Assembly (NCBI GenBank): GCA_964543795.1
Contig: CAZIZN010000006.1
Span: forward strand, 1-64,000
Source of the DNA: JACKIC01 sp964543795
Lineage (GTDB): Bacteria; Planctomycetota; UBA1135; UBA2386
Reading direction: 5' to 3'
DNA length: 64,000 bases
In this document: positions 49,691 to 58,009 of the stretch, piece by piece
Numbering within the stretch: the first letter of the stretch is position 1
How the letters are laid out: the number at the start of each line of letters is the position of its first letter
Translations under genes and position numbers: made by a program
Notes under the pieces: model-generated
What the model saw: the letters and a program-made list of their open reading frames with translations, nothing else
Database searches by the model: none
Told to the model about the DNA's origin: nothing

Positions 49691-50815
49691 ATGGCCAACC
49701 ACGCCGACGTCCTCCGCTACATCGACTCGATCGCCCGTGACAAGGAGATCGACAAGGAGGGTCTCATCGTCGCCATCGAGCAGGCGATGTCGCAGGCGCT
49801 GGCGAAGAAGTATGGTGTCGACGACGTCGAGATCATGCTCGACCGGCAGACCGGCGAGTTCGTCTGCAACTACGACGTGTCGATGGAAGAACAGGGCCGC
49901 ATCTTCGCGATGTCGGTCAAACAAGCGATCATCGGCAGGGTCCGCGAAGCGGAGCGCGACGTCATCTTCGACGAGTTCGAGCAGAAGCTCGGCGAGATCG
50001 TCAGCGGCACCATCCAGCGCTTCGAAGGCGACACCGTGATCGTCAACCTGGGCCGCAACATCGAAGGCATCCTGCCGCGCGCCGAGAAGGTGCGCAGCGA
50101 GAACTACAACGTCGGCGAACGCATCCGCGCGCTGGTGTTCGAGGTCAAGAAGGTCGGCCCGCGCGTGAAGGTGATCCTGAGCCGCACGCACCGCGACCTG
50201 GTGCGCGCGTTGTTCGAACTCGAGGTGCCCGAGATCTCCGACGGCACGATCACGATCCGCCGCATCGAGCGCGAGCCCGGCTACCGCACCAAGCTGGCGG
50301 TCGACTCGGCCGACGAGAAGGTCGACTGCGTCGGTGCCTGCGTCGGCGTGCGCGGCAACCGCATCAAGTCGATCATCGACGAGCTGAACGGCGAGCGCAT
50401 CGACATCATCCGCTGGAACAGCGACCCGACGACGCTGATCGCCAACGCGCTCAAACCCGCCGAGGTCGGCGACATCACGCTCGATCCCGCGGCCAAGAAG
50501 GCGCTCGTGATCGTCAACGAGGACCAGCAGTCCCTGGCGATCGGCCGCAAGGGCCAGAACGTGCGCCTCGCGAGCAAGCTGACCGGCTGGGACATCGACA
50601 TCATGACCCGCGCCGAACTCGAGCGCTCGGTCGAAGCCGACGAGGCGGTCGTGCCCGACGGGGCCGACGCCGAAGGTGCGGGCGGGGAACCCCCGGCGGC
50701 CGGCGAGGCCGCGGCGGAGCCGCCCGCGCCGACGCCGCCGCCCGAAGCCTCGCCCGCCGAGGGCACGCCCACGAAGGACGCCGCATCGAACGCTGCGGAC
50801 GGCCAGCCGTCTTGA
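49691..50815 (+). CDS. nusA: Transcription termination/antitermination factor NusA
   Basis: 374 aa. Binds RNA polymerase and affects pausing, termination and antitermination. The N-terminal domain (HADVLRYIDSIARDKEIDKEGL), S1 domain (GEIVSGTIQRFEGDTVIVNLG) and two KH domains (VGACVGVRGNRIKSIIDELNGERIDIIRW and VNEDQQSLAIGRKGQNVRLASKLTGWDIDI) are all present. A Pro/Ala-rich tail of ~60 residues replaces the acidic repeats found in enterobacteria. It is the first gene of the operon with infB, DUF503 and rbfA. Confidence 0.96.
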   Translation: MANHADVLRYIDSIARDKEIDKEGLIVAIEQAMSQALAKKYGVDDVEIMLDRQTGEFVCNYDVSMEEQGRIFAMSVKQAIIGRVREAERDVIFDEFEQKLGEIVSGTIQRFEGDTVIVNLGRNIEGILPRAEKVRSENYNVGERIRALVFEVKKVGPRVKVILSRTHRDLVRALFELEVPEISDGTITIRRIEREPGYRTKLAVDSADEKVDCVGACVGVRGNRIKSIIDELNGERIDIIRWNSDPTTLIANALKPAEVGDITLDPAAKKALVIVNEDQQSLAIGRKGQNVRLASKLTGWDIDIMTRAELERSVEADEAVVPDGADAEGAGGEPPAAGEAAAEPPAPTPPPEASPAEGTPTKDAASNAADGQPS

Positions 50816-50904
50816 ACCTGCCCACCCCCGCAACCACCCACCCGACACGCAGCAGATCGCCGGCGCAGCCGGCACGGGCCGAGGCCCCCTCAGGAGCAAC
50901 GCGA

Positions 50905-53682
50905 TTGAAAAAGGTACGAGTCTTCGAACTGGCCAAGGAATTCGGGATGCGGGGTCCCGACCTGGCGAAGCTGCTGCAGCAGATCGGCTTCGACAACGTC
51001 AAGACCCACATGACGGTGCTCGACGATGCCGACTTGATGATGGTCGAGGCGCGCCTCGCCACGCAGGGCCTGCGCCGTCAGCCGGCCGCGGGGGAGACGG
51101 GCGACGCGGTGCTGCCGAAGAAGAAGTCGCTCTCCGCTGCCGCCGAGGAGGTCGTCGAAGCCGAAGAGCCGGCCAGGAAGGAACTGGCCAAGAAGACCCT
51201 GCCCAAGTCGCTGCCCAAGCCGGTCGCCAAGCGCGCGCCGCGCGGGACGGCAGCCGAGCCCGTCGACGCGACGCCGCCGCCGGCAGCCGGCGCTCCGTCC
51301 GTCGAGCCGCCCGTCGCTCCCGTCGAGGCAGCCCCGCCCACGAAGGCCCCGCCGGCCCGACCCGAGCCCGAGGCCCCCGCTGCAGCGGTCGAACCGCCGC
51401 CGGCCGCACCCGCGCCGACGCGCGCGGCAGCGCCCGCAGCCGCCGCACCCGAAGCCGTCGCCGCGCCCGCGGACGCGGCACCCGCGGAGCCCGCACCCAC
51501 GATCGACGAGCCGACGATCGCTGCGTCGGCCGAGCCCGTGCCCGAACCCACCGCGCAGGCCCCGGCCGGCGACGCGCCGGCGGCCGCGCCAGCACCCGCC
51601 GTCGAGGACAACGTGCGGCGTCTGCTCGTGCCCGCCAAGCGGGCGACCGTGGTCGGCCGCATCGAACTGCCGCAAGAGACGATCCGCGACGCCCGGAGCC
51701 GCTCGGCCCCGGCGAGCGCCAAGGATCTGCGCAAGGCCGCCCTGCAGAAGATGCAGCAGCGCTCCGGCAACCGCTTCGCACCGCAGCCCGGCCAGCGCCG
51801 CGGTCCGGCGGGCCCCGGCGCGCCCGGCGGCCGCGGCGGCCGCGATGCGATGCGCGGCGGACCCGGCGGCGCCCGCCGGGCGCGGACGGCGCCGACGGTC
51901 GACCCCAACCGCGTGGTCGAGGTCGGTGAGCCGGTTTCGATCAAGACCCTGTCCGAGGCCCTCGGCATCAAGGTGAGCGAGCTGATCGCGACGCTGACGT
52001 TCAAGCTCGGCGTCGCCGGCAAGAACATCAACTCCTACCTCACCAACGAGGAGGTGGAGCTCGTCGCACTCGAACTCGACCGCAAGATCAAGGTCGTCGA
52101 GCACAAGGAGGCGATGGACGAACTGGTCGAGCAGCTCGTCGAGGAGAGCGAAGGCGAGGCGCAGCTGATGCGCGCGCCGGTCGTGACCTTCATGGGCCAC
52201 GTCGACCACGGCAAGACCTCGCTGATGGACGCGCTGCGCAAGAGCGACGTCGCCCGGCACGAAGCCGGCGGCATCACGCAGCACATCGGCGCCTACAAGG
52301 TCACCAACGAGAACGGCCTGTCGATCGTCGTGCTCGACACCCCCGGCCACGCGGCGTTCACCGCGATGCGGGCGCGCGGCGCGGAGCTCACCGACATCGT
52401 CGTCCTCGTGGTCGCCGCCGACGACGGCGTCATGCCCCAGACCGAGGAGGCGATCTCGCACGCCAAGGCGGCGCAGGTGCCGATCATCGTGGCGATCACG
52501 AAGTGCGATCTGCCGTCGGCCAAGCCGATGCAGGTGAAGCAACAGCTCATGATCAAGGGGCTGCAGGCCGAGGATTTCGGCGGCGACGTCGGCATGGTCG
52601 AGGTCTCGGCCGTGACCGGCAAGGGCCTCGACGAGCTCTTCGAGCGCATCCTGCTCGACTCCGAGATGCTCGAGCTGCAGGCCCGCCCCGACGCGCCGGG
52701 CAAGGGCATCGTCGTCGAGTCGCGGCAGTCGCCCGAGCAAGGCGTGGTCGTCACGCTGCTCGTCACCGACGGCACGCTGCGGCTCAAGGACCAGATCGTC
52801 TGCGGCGAGAGTTTCGCGCGCGTCCGGGCGATGATCGACGACCACGGCAAGAGCCTCACCGAGGCCGGCCCGTCGACCCCGATCACCGTGTTCGGTCTCG
52901 ACCGCCTGCCGACCCCCGGCGACAAGCTGTTCGTCGTCGAGGACGCCAAGAAGGCGCGCGAGGTCGTCGAGGAGCGCCAGCGGCGCCTGCGCGAACTGTC
53001 GCGCGCCGAACGCAGCGCGGTCACCCTGGAGACCCTGTCGGCCAAGCTCGCCGAGCGCAACATCCAGGAGATCAAGCTCATCCTGAAGGCCGACGCGATG
53101 GGCTCGCTCGAGCCGCTGCGCAAGTGCCTCGAGGAGCTGTCGACCGAGGAGGTGCGCGTGAACCTCGTGCACTCGGCGCTCGGCGGCATCAACAAGGCGG
53201 ACGTCGACCTCGCGGCGACGTCGGGCGCGGTCATCGTCGGCTTCCACACGGTCGCGGACGCGAACGTGCGCCAGCTCGCCGAGCAGTCCGGCGTCGAGAT
53301 CCGCTACTACGAGGTCATCTACGAACTGCTCGACCAGGTGAAGGCGGCCATGGAAGGCCTGCTCGCGCCCGAGGAAGTGCAGAGCGTGATCGGCCACGCC
53401 GAGGTCAAGGCCGTGTTCAAGTCGAGCAAGTTCGGCGCCATCGCCGGCCTGCGCATCACCGACGGCGTGGCGCGACGCAACTCCACGGCGCGCCTGTCCC
53501 GCGACGGCGTCGTGCTCTGGTCCGGCAAGGTCGGCAGCCTGCGCCGCATCGAAGAGGACGTGCGCGAGGTCAAGGCCGGCTTCGAGTGCGGCATGACGCT
53601 CGACGGCTTCCAGGACATCAAGGTGGGCGATCAGCTCGAGTTCGTGCAGATCGAGCTCGTCAAGCGCACCCTCGGCGGATGA
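50905..53682 (+). CDS. infB: Translation initiation factor IF-2
   Basis: 925 aa from TTG 50905. This start has AGGAG eight bases upstream (50892-50896) and begins LKKVRVFELAKEFGMRGPDL, the standard IF-2 N-terminal motif; an in-frame TTG at 50812 would add an unlikely Pro/Ser-rich lead. An Ala/Pro-rich linker (about residues 60-280) is followed by a Gly/Arg-rich stretch, a second IF2_N domain and the GTPase domain: GHVDHGKTSLMDAL near 431, DTPGHAAF, and TKCD. The C-terminal domains bind fMet-tRNA. Confidence 0.96.
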   Translation: MKKVRVFELAKEFGMRGPDLAKLLQQIGFDNVKTHMTVLDDADLMMVEARLATQGLRRQPAAGETGDAVLPKKKSLSAAAEEVVEAEEPARKELAKKTLPKSLPKPVAKRAPRGTAAEPVDATPPPAAGAPSVEPPVAPVEAAPPTKAPPARPEPEAPAAAVEPPPAAPAPTRAAAPAAAAPEAVAAPADAAPAEPAPTIDEPTIAASAEPVPEPTAQAPAGDAPAAAPAPAVEDNVRRLLVPAKRATVVGRIELPQETIRDARSRSAPASAKDLRKAALQKMQQRSGNRFAPQPGQRRGPAGPGAPGGRGGRDAMRGGPGGARRARTAPTVDPNRVVEVGEPVSIKTLSEALGIKVSELIATLTFKLGVAGKNINSYLTNEEVELVALELDRKIKVVEHKEAMDELVEQLVEESEGEAQLMRAPVVTFMGHVDHGKTSLMDALRKSDVARHEAGGITQHIGAYKVTNENGLSIVVLDTPGHAAFTAMRARGAELTDIVVLVVAADDGVMPQTEEAISHAKAAQVPIIVAITKCDLPSAKPMQVKQQLMIKGLQAEDFGGDVGMVEVSAVTGKGLDELFERILLDSEMLELQARPDAPGKGIVVESRQSPEQGVVVTLLVTDGTLRLKDQIVCGESFARVRAMIDDHGKSLTEAGPSTPITVFGLDRLPTPGDKLFVVEDAKKAREVVEERQRRLRELSRAERSAVTLETLSAKLAERNIQEIKLILKADAMGSLEPLRKCLEELSTEEVRVNLVHSALGGINKADVDLAATSGAVIVGFHTVADANVRQLAEQSGVEIRYYEVIYELLDQVKAAMEGLLAPEEVQSVIGHAEVKAVFKSSKFGAIAGLRITDGVARRNSTARLSRDGVVLWSGKVGSLRRIEEDVREVKAGFECGMTLDGFQDIKVGDQLEFVQIELVKRTLGG

Positions 53683-53750
53683 GCGCCAGCACTTCCCGGC
53701 AACCCGGCGCCCGGCAATCCGGCGCGCCGCCGCGCACCCTGTGTGACGCC

Positions 53751-54044
53751 ATGCTCCACATCGGCATCCTGCAGTTCACCGTCGAGATCCCCTATGCGCT
53801 GTCCCTCAAGGACAAGCGCGGCGCGGTGAAGTCCCTCAAGGACCGCCTGCGGCGCTCGTTCAACGTCTCGATCGCCGAGATCGACGATCTCGACGTGCTG
53901 ACCGAGGCGACGCTCGGCGCAGTCGTCGCCGGCAGCGAGCCGGCGCACGTCAACAGCACGATGGACCACCTGCTCAACGAGCTGCAGGCATGGCGCGACG
54001 GCACCCTCGTCGACCACCAGCTCGAGATCATCTCGCCGCGATGA
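53751..54044 (+). CDS. DUF503 family protein (YlxP-like)
   Basis: 97 aa, the full length of the family. The pattern LQFTVEIPYALSLKDKRGAVKSLKDRLRRSFNVSIAEIDD is diagnostic. DUF503/YlxP proteins usually sit between infB and rbfA, as here, and have been linked to late 30S ribosome maturation, possibly in support of RbfA. The start at 53751 matches the conserved length; an ATG at 53679 would overlap infB and add ~24 residues. Its stop overlaps the rbfA start. Confidence 0.9.
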   Translation: MLHIGILQFTVEIPYALSLKDKRGAVKSLKDRLRRSFNVSIAEIDDLDVLTEATLGAVVAGSEPAHVNSTMDHLLNELQAWRDGTLVDHQLEIISPR

Positions 54045-54493
54045 ACGAACGCCGCATCCAGCGTCTGCAGGAACAGATCAAGGCGCGCCTGGCCGAGGTG
54101 GTGCTGCGCGAGCTCGCCGAGCCCAAGCTCGGCATGGTCACCATCACGCGCGTCGAACTCGACGCCGAGTTCACGCAGTGCAAGGCCTACTGGTCGGTGA
54201 TCGGCGACGAGAAGCAGCAGAAGGAGAGCGCCGCCGCGCTGCGCCGCGCCCGCGGTCTCTGCCAGCGCCTGATCGGCCAGGCCGTGCACGCGCGCAGCGT
54301 GCCGCACCTCGAGTTCGTGTTCGACCAGGGCATCGGCGGTGCGATCCGGCTCAACCAGCTGCTCAGCGACCTCGGCGAAGAGCGGCGACGGCGCGAAGCC
54401 GAGCGAGGCGAAACGCCCGGCGCGCCGTCCGAACCGCCGCCCGAACCACCCCCGTCCGCACCGGCTTCGGAAGGCCCCGGGCCGCGTTCCTGA
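54041..54493 (+). CDS. rbfA: 30S ribosome-binding factor RbfA
   Basis: 150 aa. Acts in 16S rRNA 5'-end maturation and cold adaptation. The KH-like RbfA core is RRIQRLQEQIKARLAEVVLRELAEPKLGMVTITRVELDAE through FVFDQGIGGAIRLNQLLSDL. The final ~35 residues are an added Glu/Pro-rich tail. It is coupled to the DUF503 gene by ATGA and completes the nusA-infB operon; truB and rpsO, often next, are absent. Confidence 0.92.
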   Translation: MNERRIQRLQEQIKARLAEVVLRELAEPKLGMVTITRVELDAEFTQCKAYWSVIGDEKQQKESAAALRRARGLCQRLIGQAVHARSVPHLEFVFDQGIGGAIRLNQLLSDLGEERRRREAERGETPGAPSEPPPEPPPSAPASEGPGPRS

Positions 54494-54552
54494 CCCCGTC
54501 GCGCCCGGCCTCATTGCGGAGTTCGCGGCGCCGTGGTCCGCTTGCGCACGTC

Positions 54553-55542
54553 ATGCGCCAACGCTTCGCCACGTTCCTCCTCGCGGCGGCGACCCCGCTG
54601 CTCGCCCAGTCTCCCGCCGACCCGCTCGCCGCGCCGCGACAGAAGCTGCGCGACACGCTGGCCAAGGCCGCGAACACCGCCGACACGGCCTTCACCATCG
54701 CCTGGGCCGAGAACGCGAAGAAGCCCGACGAACCGGTCGCCGTGTTCCTCGGCGGCGCGAGCACCGCGCCGACCGGCGCCGTGCGCGGCTCCTGGCACGA
54801 CGGACTCACCCACCTCGTCTACGGCGAGGACGGCGACGAGTTCCTGCTCGCCGGCCGACGCATGCTCGCCAAGGACAAGAAGAGCGGCTGGTGCCTGCGG
54901 GCCGGCCGCTTCGCCGACGGCAACACCGTCGGCTTCCTGCCCGACGTGCCGCTGCTGCTGCAACGCCTGGCCACCTGGGACCTGGCCCTGACCCAGCGCA
55001 CCGTCGGCAGCCTCGACGACCGGCCGGTCGAGATCCTCTCGGTCACGCTGAACCCCGACCAGGTCGCCGAGGCCGTCTGGGCCGGACTCCTGCCCGACGT
55101 GCTCGCACCCGGCGGCAACCCGTTCGCGCAGGTGATCCGCTTCGGCGCCCTGCCCGGCAACAACGCACGCGTCGCCGCGGAGAAGCCGGGCGCGACCGTC
55201 GACCTCGCGCTCTTCCTCGATCCGTCGACGAACACGCTGCACGAACTGCGCTTCCGCAGCTGGACCAAGGTCGACGCGCAGCAGGGCGGGCGCATGGTCT
55301 TCGTGCGCCAGGGCGGCGCCGTGGTCCAGGCCGCCGGCGCCGGTGAAGAAGAGGAGGACGAGGAAGACGAAGAGCAGGCCGCCGCGGCGGCCAAGCAGCC
55401 GCTCGAATACGCCGACGGCCTGCCGCTGCGCAAACGCAGCAAGATGCTGGTGCGCGACTTCACGGTCCGCCTGACCGAGCACGGCAGTAAGCCGGCGCCG
55501 GCGCTGACCGACGAACAGGCGAAGCTGCTAGCGCAGCGTTAG
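54553..55542 (+). CDS. Secreted protein of unknown function
   Basis: 329 aa. The signal peptide is MRQRFATFLLAAATPLLAQ. The mature protein has an outer-membrane lipoprotein-carrier-like flavour (beta strands alternating with short loops, for example TAFTIAWAENAKKP), with a strongly acidic tract GEEEEDEEDEEQ near residue 265. No motif settles a family. It begins 59 bp after rbfA and is convergent with selD, 15 bp away on the near side. Confidence 0.7.
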   Translation: MRQRFATFLLAAATPLLAQSPADPLAAPRQKLRDTLAKAANTADTAFTIAWAENAKKPDEPVAVFLGGASTAPTGAVRGSWHDGLTHLVYGEDGDEFLLAGRRMLAKDKKSGWCLRAGRFADGNTVGFLPDVPLLLQRLATWDLALTQRTVGSLDDRPVEILSVTLNPDQVAEAVWAGLLPDVLAPGGNPFAQVIRFGALPGNNARVAAEKPGATVDLALFLDPSTNTLHELRFRSWTKVDAQQGGRMVFVRQGGAVVQAAGAGEEEEDEEDEEQAAAAAKQPLEYADGLPLRKRSKMLVRDFTVRLTEHGSKPAPALTDEQAKLLAQR

Positions 55543-56580
55543 CACCGGACCGCCGACGACGGGCGCGGCGAAGCGGCCGACGATCGCGTGGCTCGGCGCA
55601 CCCGCGTCCGCGAGCCGCCGCACCGCCGTCTCGGCGTCGCGCTCGGCCACCGCGAGCAGCAGGCCGCCCGAGGTCTCCGCGTCGAACACCATCTCCGCGA
55701 GTGCCGGGTCGACGTCGTCGCCGATGCGCACCCGCCCGCCGTAGTGGGCCCGACCACGCGTGCAGCCGCCCGACAGCACGCCGTCGCGCACGAGGTCCAG
55801 GGCTCCGGCGACCACGGGCAGCACCGCGCCGTCCAGCGTGAGCGCCAGCCCGGCCCCCTCGGCCATCTCGATCGCGTGGCCGACCAGCCCGAAGCCCGTC
55901 ACGTCGGTCGCGCCGTGCACCTCGAGCCCCGCCATCGCCTCGCACGCCGCCAGGTTCAGCGTCGCCATCTGCTGCATCGCCGCCGCGGCGATCGCCGTCG
56001 ACGCAACACCGCGTTTGATCGCGGTCGACACCGTGCCCATGCCGAGCGGCTTGGTGAGGATCAGCACGTCGCCCTCCCGGGCGCCGCCGTTGCGCCAGAA
56101 TCGCTCGGGGTGCACGAGCCCCGTCACCGACAGCCCGTACTTGATCTCGTGGTCGACGACCGAGTGGCCGCCGCAGAGCACCGCCCCGGCCTCTTCGATC
56201 TTCTCGAGTCCGCCCGCGAGCACCTCGCCGAGCAGGTCGATCGGCAGCTCCTTCGGCCAGCCGACGATGTTCATCGCCGTGACCGCGCGCCCCCCCATCG
56301 CGAACACGTCCGACAACGAGTTCGCCGCCGCGATGCGGCCGAACCAACGCGGGTCGTCGACGATCGGCGGAAAGAAGTCGAGCGTCTGCACGAGGGCGCG
56401 CTCGGCGTCGAGACGGAAGATCCCCGCGTCCTCGAAGCCCTGATGGCCGGCGAGGAGGTCGGCGTTCGCGCGCGGCGACAGCTTCTGGAGAACCTGCCCG
56501 AGGCTCCCCGGCGGCAGCTTCGCGGCTCAACCCGAGCTCGAGGCGTAGCGCGTGAGGCGCAGGTCTTCGTTGGCGTTCAT
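55528..56580 (-). CDS. selD: Selenophosphate synthetase SelD, itself a selenoprotein (in-frame UGA)
   Basis: 350 aa when UGA at 56527-56529 (minus strand) is read as selenocysteine, residue 18. Makes selenophosphate from selenide and ATP. The N-terminus LTRYASSSG-U-AAKLPPGSL puts Sec at the catalytic Cys/Sec site and keeps the following lysine. Other SelD motifs follow: FFPPIVDDPRWFGRIAAANSLSDVFAMGG, VLCGGHSVVDHEIKYGLSVTG, GATDVTGFGLVGHAIEMAEG and FDAETSGGLLLAV. Without readthrough, the protein would start at GTG 56391 and lack the active site. The ATG overlaps the selA stop. Confidence 0.92.
56494..56517 (-). promoter_or_regulatory. Candidate bacterial SECIS hairpin in selD
   Basis: Nine bases after the UGA, CTGC...GCAG with inner CCGG/TCGG pairs forms a stem with unpaired CG and a GGAGCC loop. 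This has the place and the GG-containing apical loop expected of a bacterial selenocysteine insertion element bound by SelB. Confidence 0.55.
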
Positions 56581-57998
56581 GCAGTGGTTCCGAGGTCCGG
56601 CGCGGCGGATAGGACGGCCGCGGCCACTTCGGCAAGGTCTTCGCACAGCAGCGTGCGCGCATCGAGCAGCACGCGGCCCTCCGCGACCCGCGCGAACACG
56701 GCGACCGGCCGCCCCGCGCGCAGCGCGTCGAGGTCGCCGTTGCCGCCGCGCAGCGCGACCGCGAAGCTGGGCAACGGCTTCGCCGGGTTGGCGCCCGAGC
56801 CGGCGAACGAGTCGCTCGCCACCACCGCGGCCTGCCGGCCCGCGAGCAGCTGCACCAGCCGCTCACTGCGCGCGCGCAGTTCCGCCGGGCCGGCCGCCAG
56901 CATGCGCAGCGTCGGCAGTTCGCGCGCGGGATCGCCGTCGCGGTAGATGCGCAGCGTCGCCTCGAGGCCGGCGAGCGTCAGCTTGTCGCAGCGCAGCGCG
57001 CGGTAGAGCGGGTTCTGGCGGCAGCGCGCGATCAGGTCCTTGCGACCGAGCAGGATGCCGCACTGCGGGCCGCCGAGCAGCTTGTCGCCCGAGAAGCAGG
57101 TCACGTGCGCCCCCATCGCCAGCGAATCGGCGACGCGCGGCTCGGTCTCGAGCCCCGCCATCGGCTCGTTCCACAGGAGCCCCGACCCGAGGTCGTCGAG
57201 CACCAGGAGGCCGCGCTCGGCGGCCGCGCCCACCAGTTCGGCCACCGACGGCGTGCCGGCGAAACCCTCGATGCGGAAGTTGCTCGGATGCACCTTGAGG
57301 AACGCGACCGTCTCGTCCGCAACGGCGTCGGTGAAGTCGCGCAGGTGCGTCTTGTTGGTCGCGCCGACCTCGACCATGTGGCAGCCCGCGCGCCGCATCA
57401 CGTCGGGCACGCGGAAGCCGCCGCCGATCTCGACGAGCTCGCCGCGCGAGACGACGACCTGCCTGCCCGCGCAGAGCGCGGCCAGCATCAGGGTCGTCGC
57501 CGCCGCGTTGTTGTTGACCACGAGCGCCGCCTCGGCACCCGTGACCTGGCCCAGCAACGCGGCGACGCCGAGTTCGCGCTGGTCGCGCTCGCCCGTGGCC
57601 GGATCGACCTCGACGACCGCGTAGCCCGCCGCCTGTGCGATCGCGTCGATGGCCGCGGGCGCCAGCGGCGCGCGCCCGATGCCCGTGTGCAGCACGATGC
57701 CGGTGGCGTTGTAGACCCGGCTGTGGCGCGGCCGCTGCTCGGCCGCGCAGCGCACCCGCAGTGCCTGGCCCGCGTGTGCTGGTTCGGTCGCCGCCGCGAG
57801 CTCCGCCGCGCCGAGTTCGCCCGCCAACACGCGCGCCCGCAGCTCGTCGACGAACCCGCGCGCCTGCCGCAGCAGCACCGCGCGCGGCACCGAGTCGAGG
57901 CCGGGCCAGCGCAGGATGTCGTCGACCTTGGGCAGGTGCCGCAGGGCCAGGGAACGGTCTGAGTCGGTTCTGGGCATCGCCTCGAGGCTCGTTACCAT
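56577..57998 (-). CDS. selA: L-seryl-tRNA(Sec) selenium transferase SelA
   Basis: 473 aa. Converts Ser-tRNA(Sec) to Sec-tRNA(Sec) with selenophosphate. The N-terminal domain contains LRHLPKVDDILRWPGLDSVPRAVL. The PLP lysine is in CFSGDKLLGGPQCGIL; VYNATGIVLHTGIGRAPL and VVEVDPATGERDQRELGVAALL are also typical. ATG 57998 has AAGG six bases upstream; ATG 57977 is an alternative that starts at the conserved region. It is in one operon with selD (ATGA) and divergent from recJ with only 11 bp between the two ATGs. Confidence 0.95.
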   Translation of the reverse strand: MVTSLEAMPRTDSDRSLALRHLPKVDDILRWPGLDSVPRAVLLRQARGFVDELRARVLAGELGAAELAAATEPAHAGQALRVRCAAEQRPRHSRVYNATGIVLHTGIGRAPLAPAAIDAIAQAAGYAVVEVDPATGERDQRELGVAALLGQVTGAEAALVVNNNAAATTLMLAALCAGRQVVVSRGELVEIGGGFRVPDVMRRAGCHMVEVGATNKTHLRDFTDAVADETVAFLKVHPSNFRIEGFAGTPSVAELVGAAAERGLLVLDDLGSGLLWNEPMAGLETEPRVADSLAMGAHVTCFSGDKLLGGPQCGILLGRKDLIARCRQNPLYRALRCDKLTLAGLEATLRIYRDGDPARELPTLRMLAAGPAELRARSERLVQLLAGRQAAVVASDSFAGSGANPAKPLPSFAVALRGGNGDLDALRAGRPVAVFARVAEGRVLLDARTLLCEDLAEVAAAVLSAAPDLGTTA

Positions 57999-58009
57999 AC
58001 CGCGCCTTC

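Noticed and set aside
50812..50904. IF-2 start at TTG 50812
   Set aside because: There is no ribosome-binding site and the extra 31 residues are low-complexity; TTG 50905 has AGGAG at good spacing and begins the conserved motif.
55460..56866. 468-aa frame spanning selD and the end of selA
   Set aside because: It is a shadow frame; SelD motifs lie in the frame from 56580 with the UGA read as Sec.
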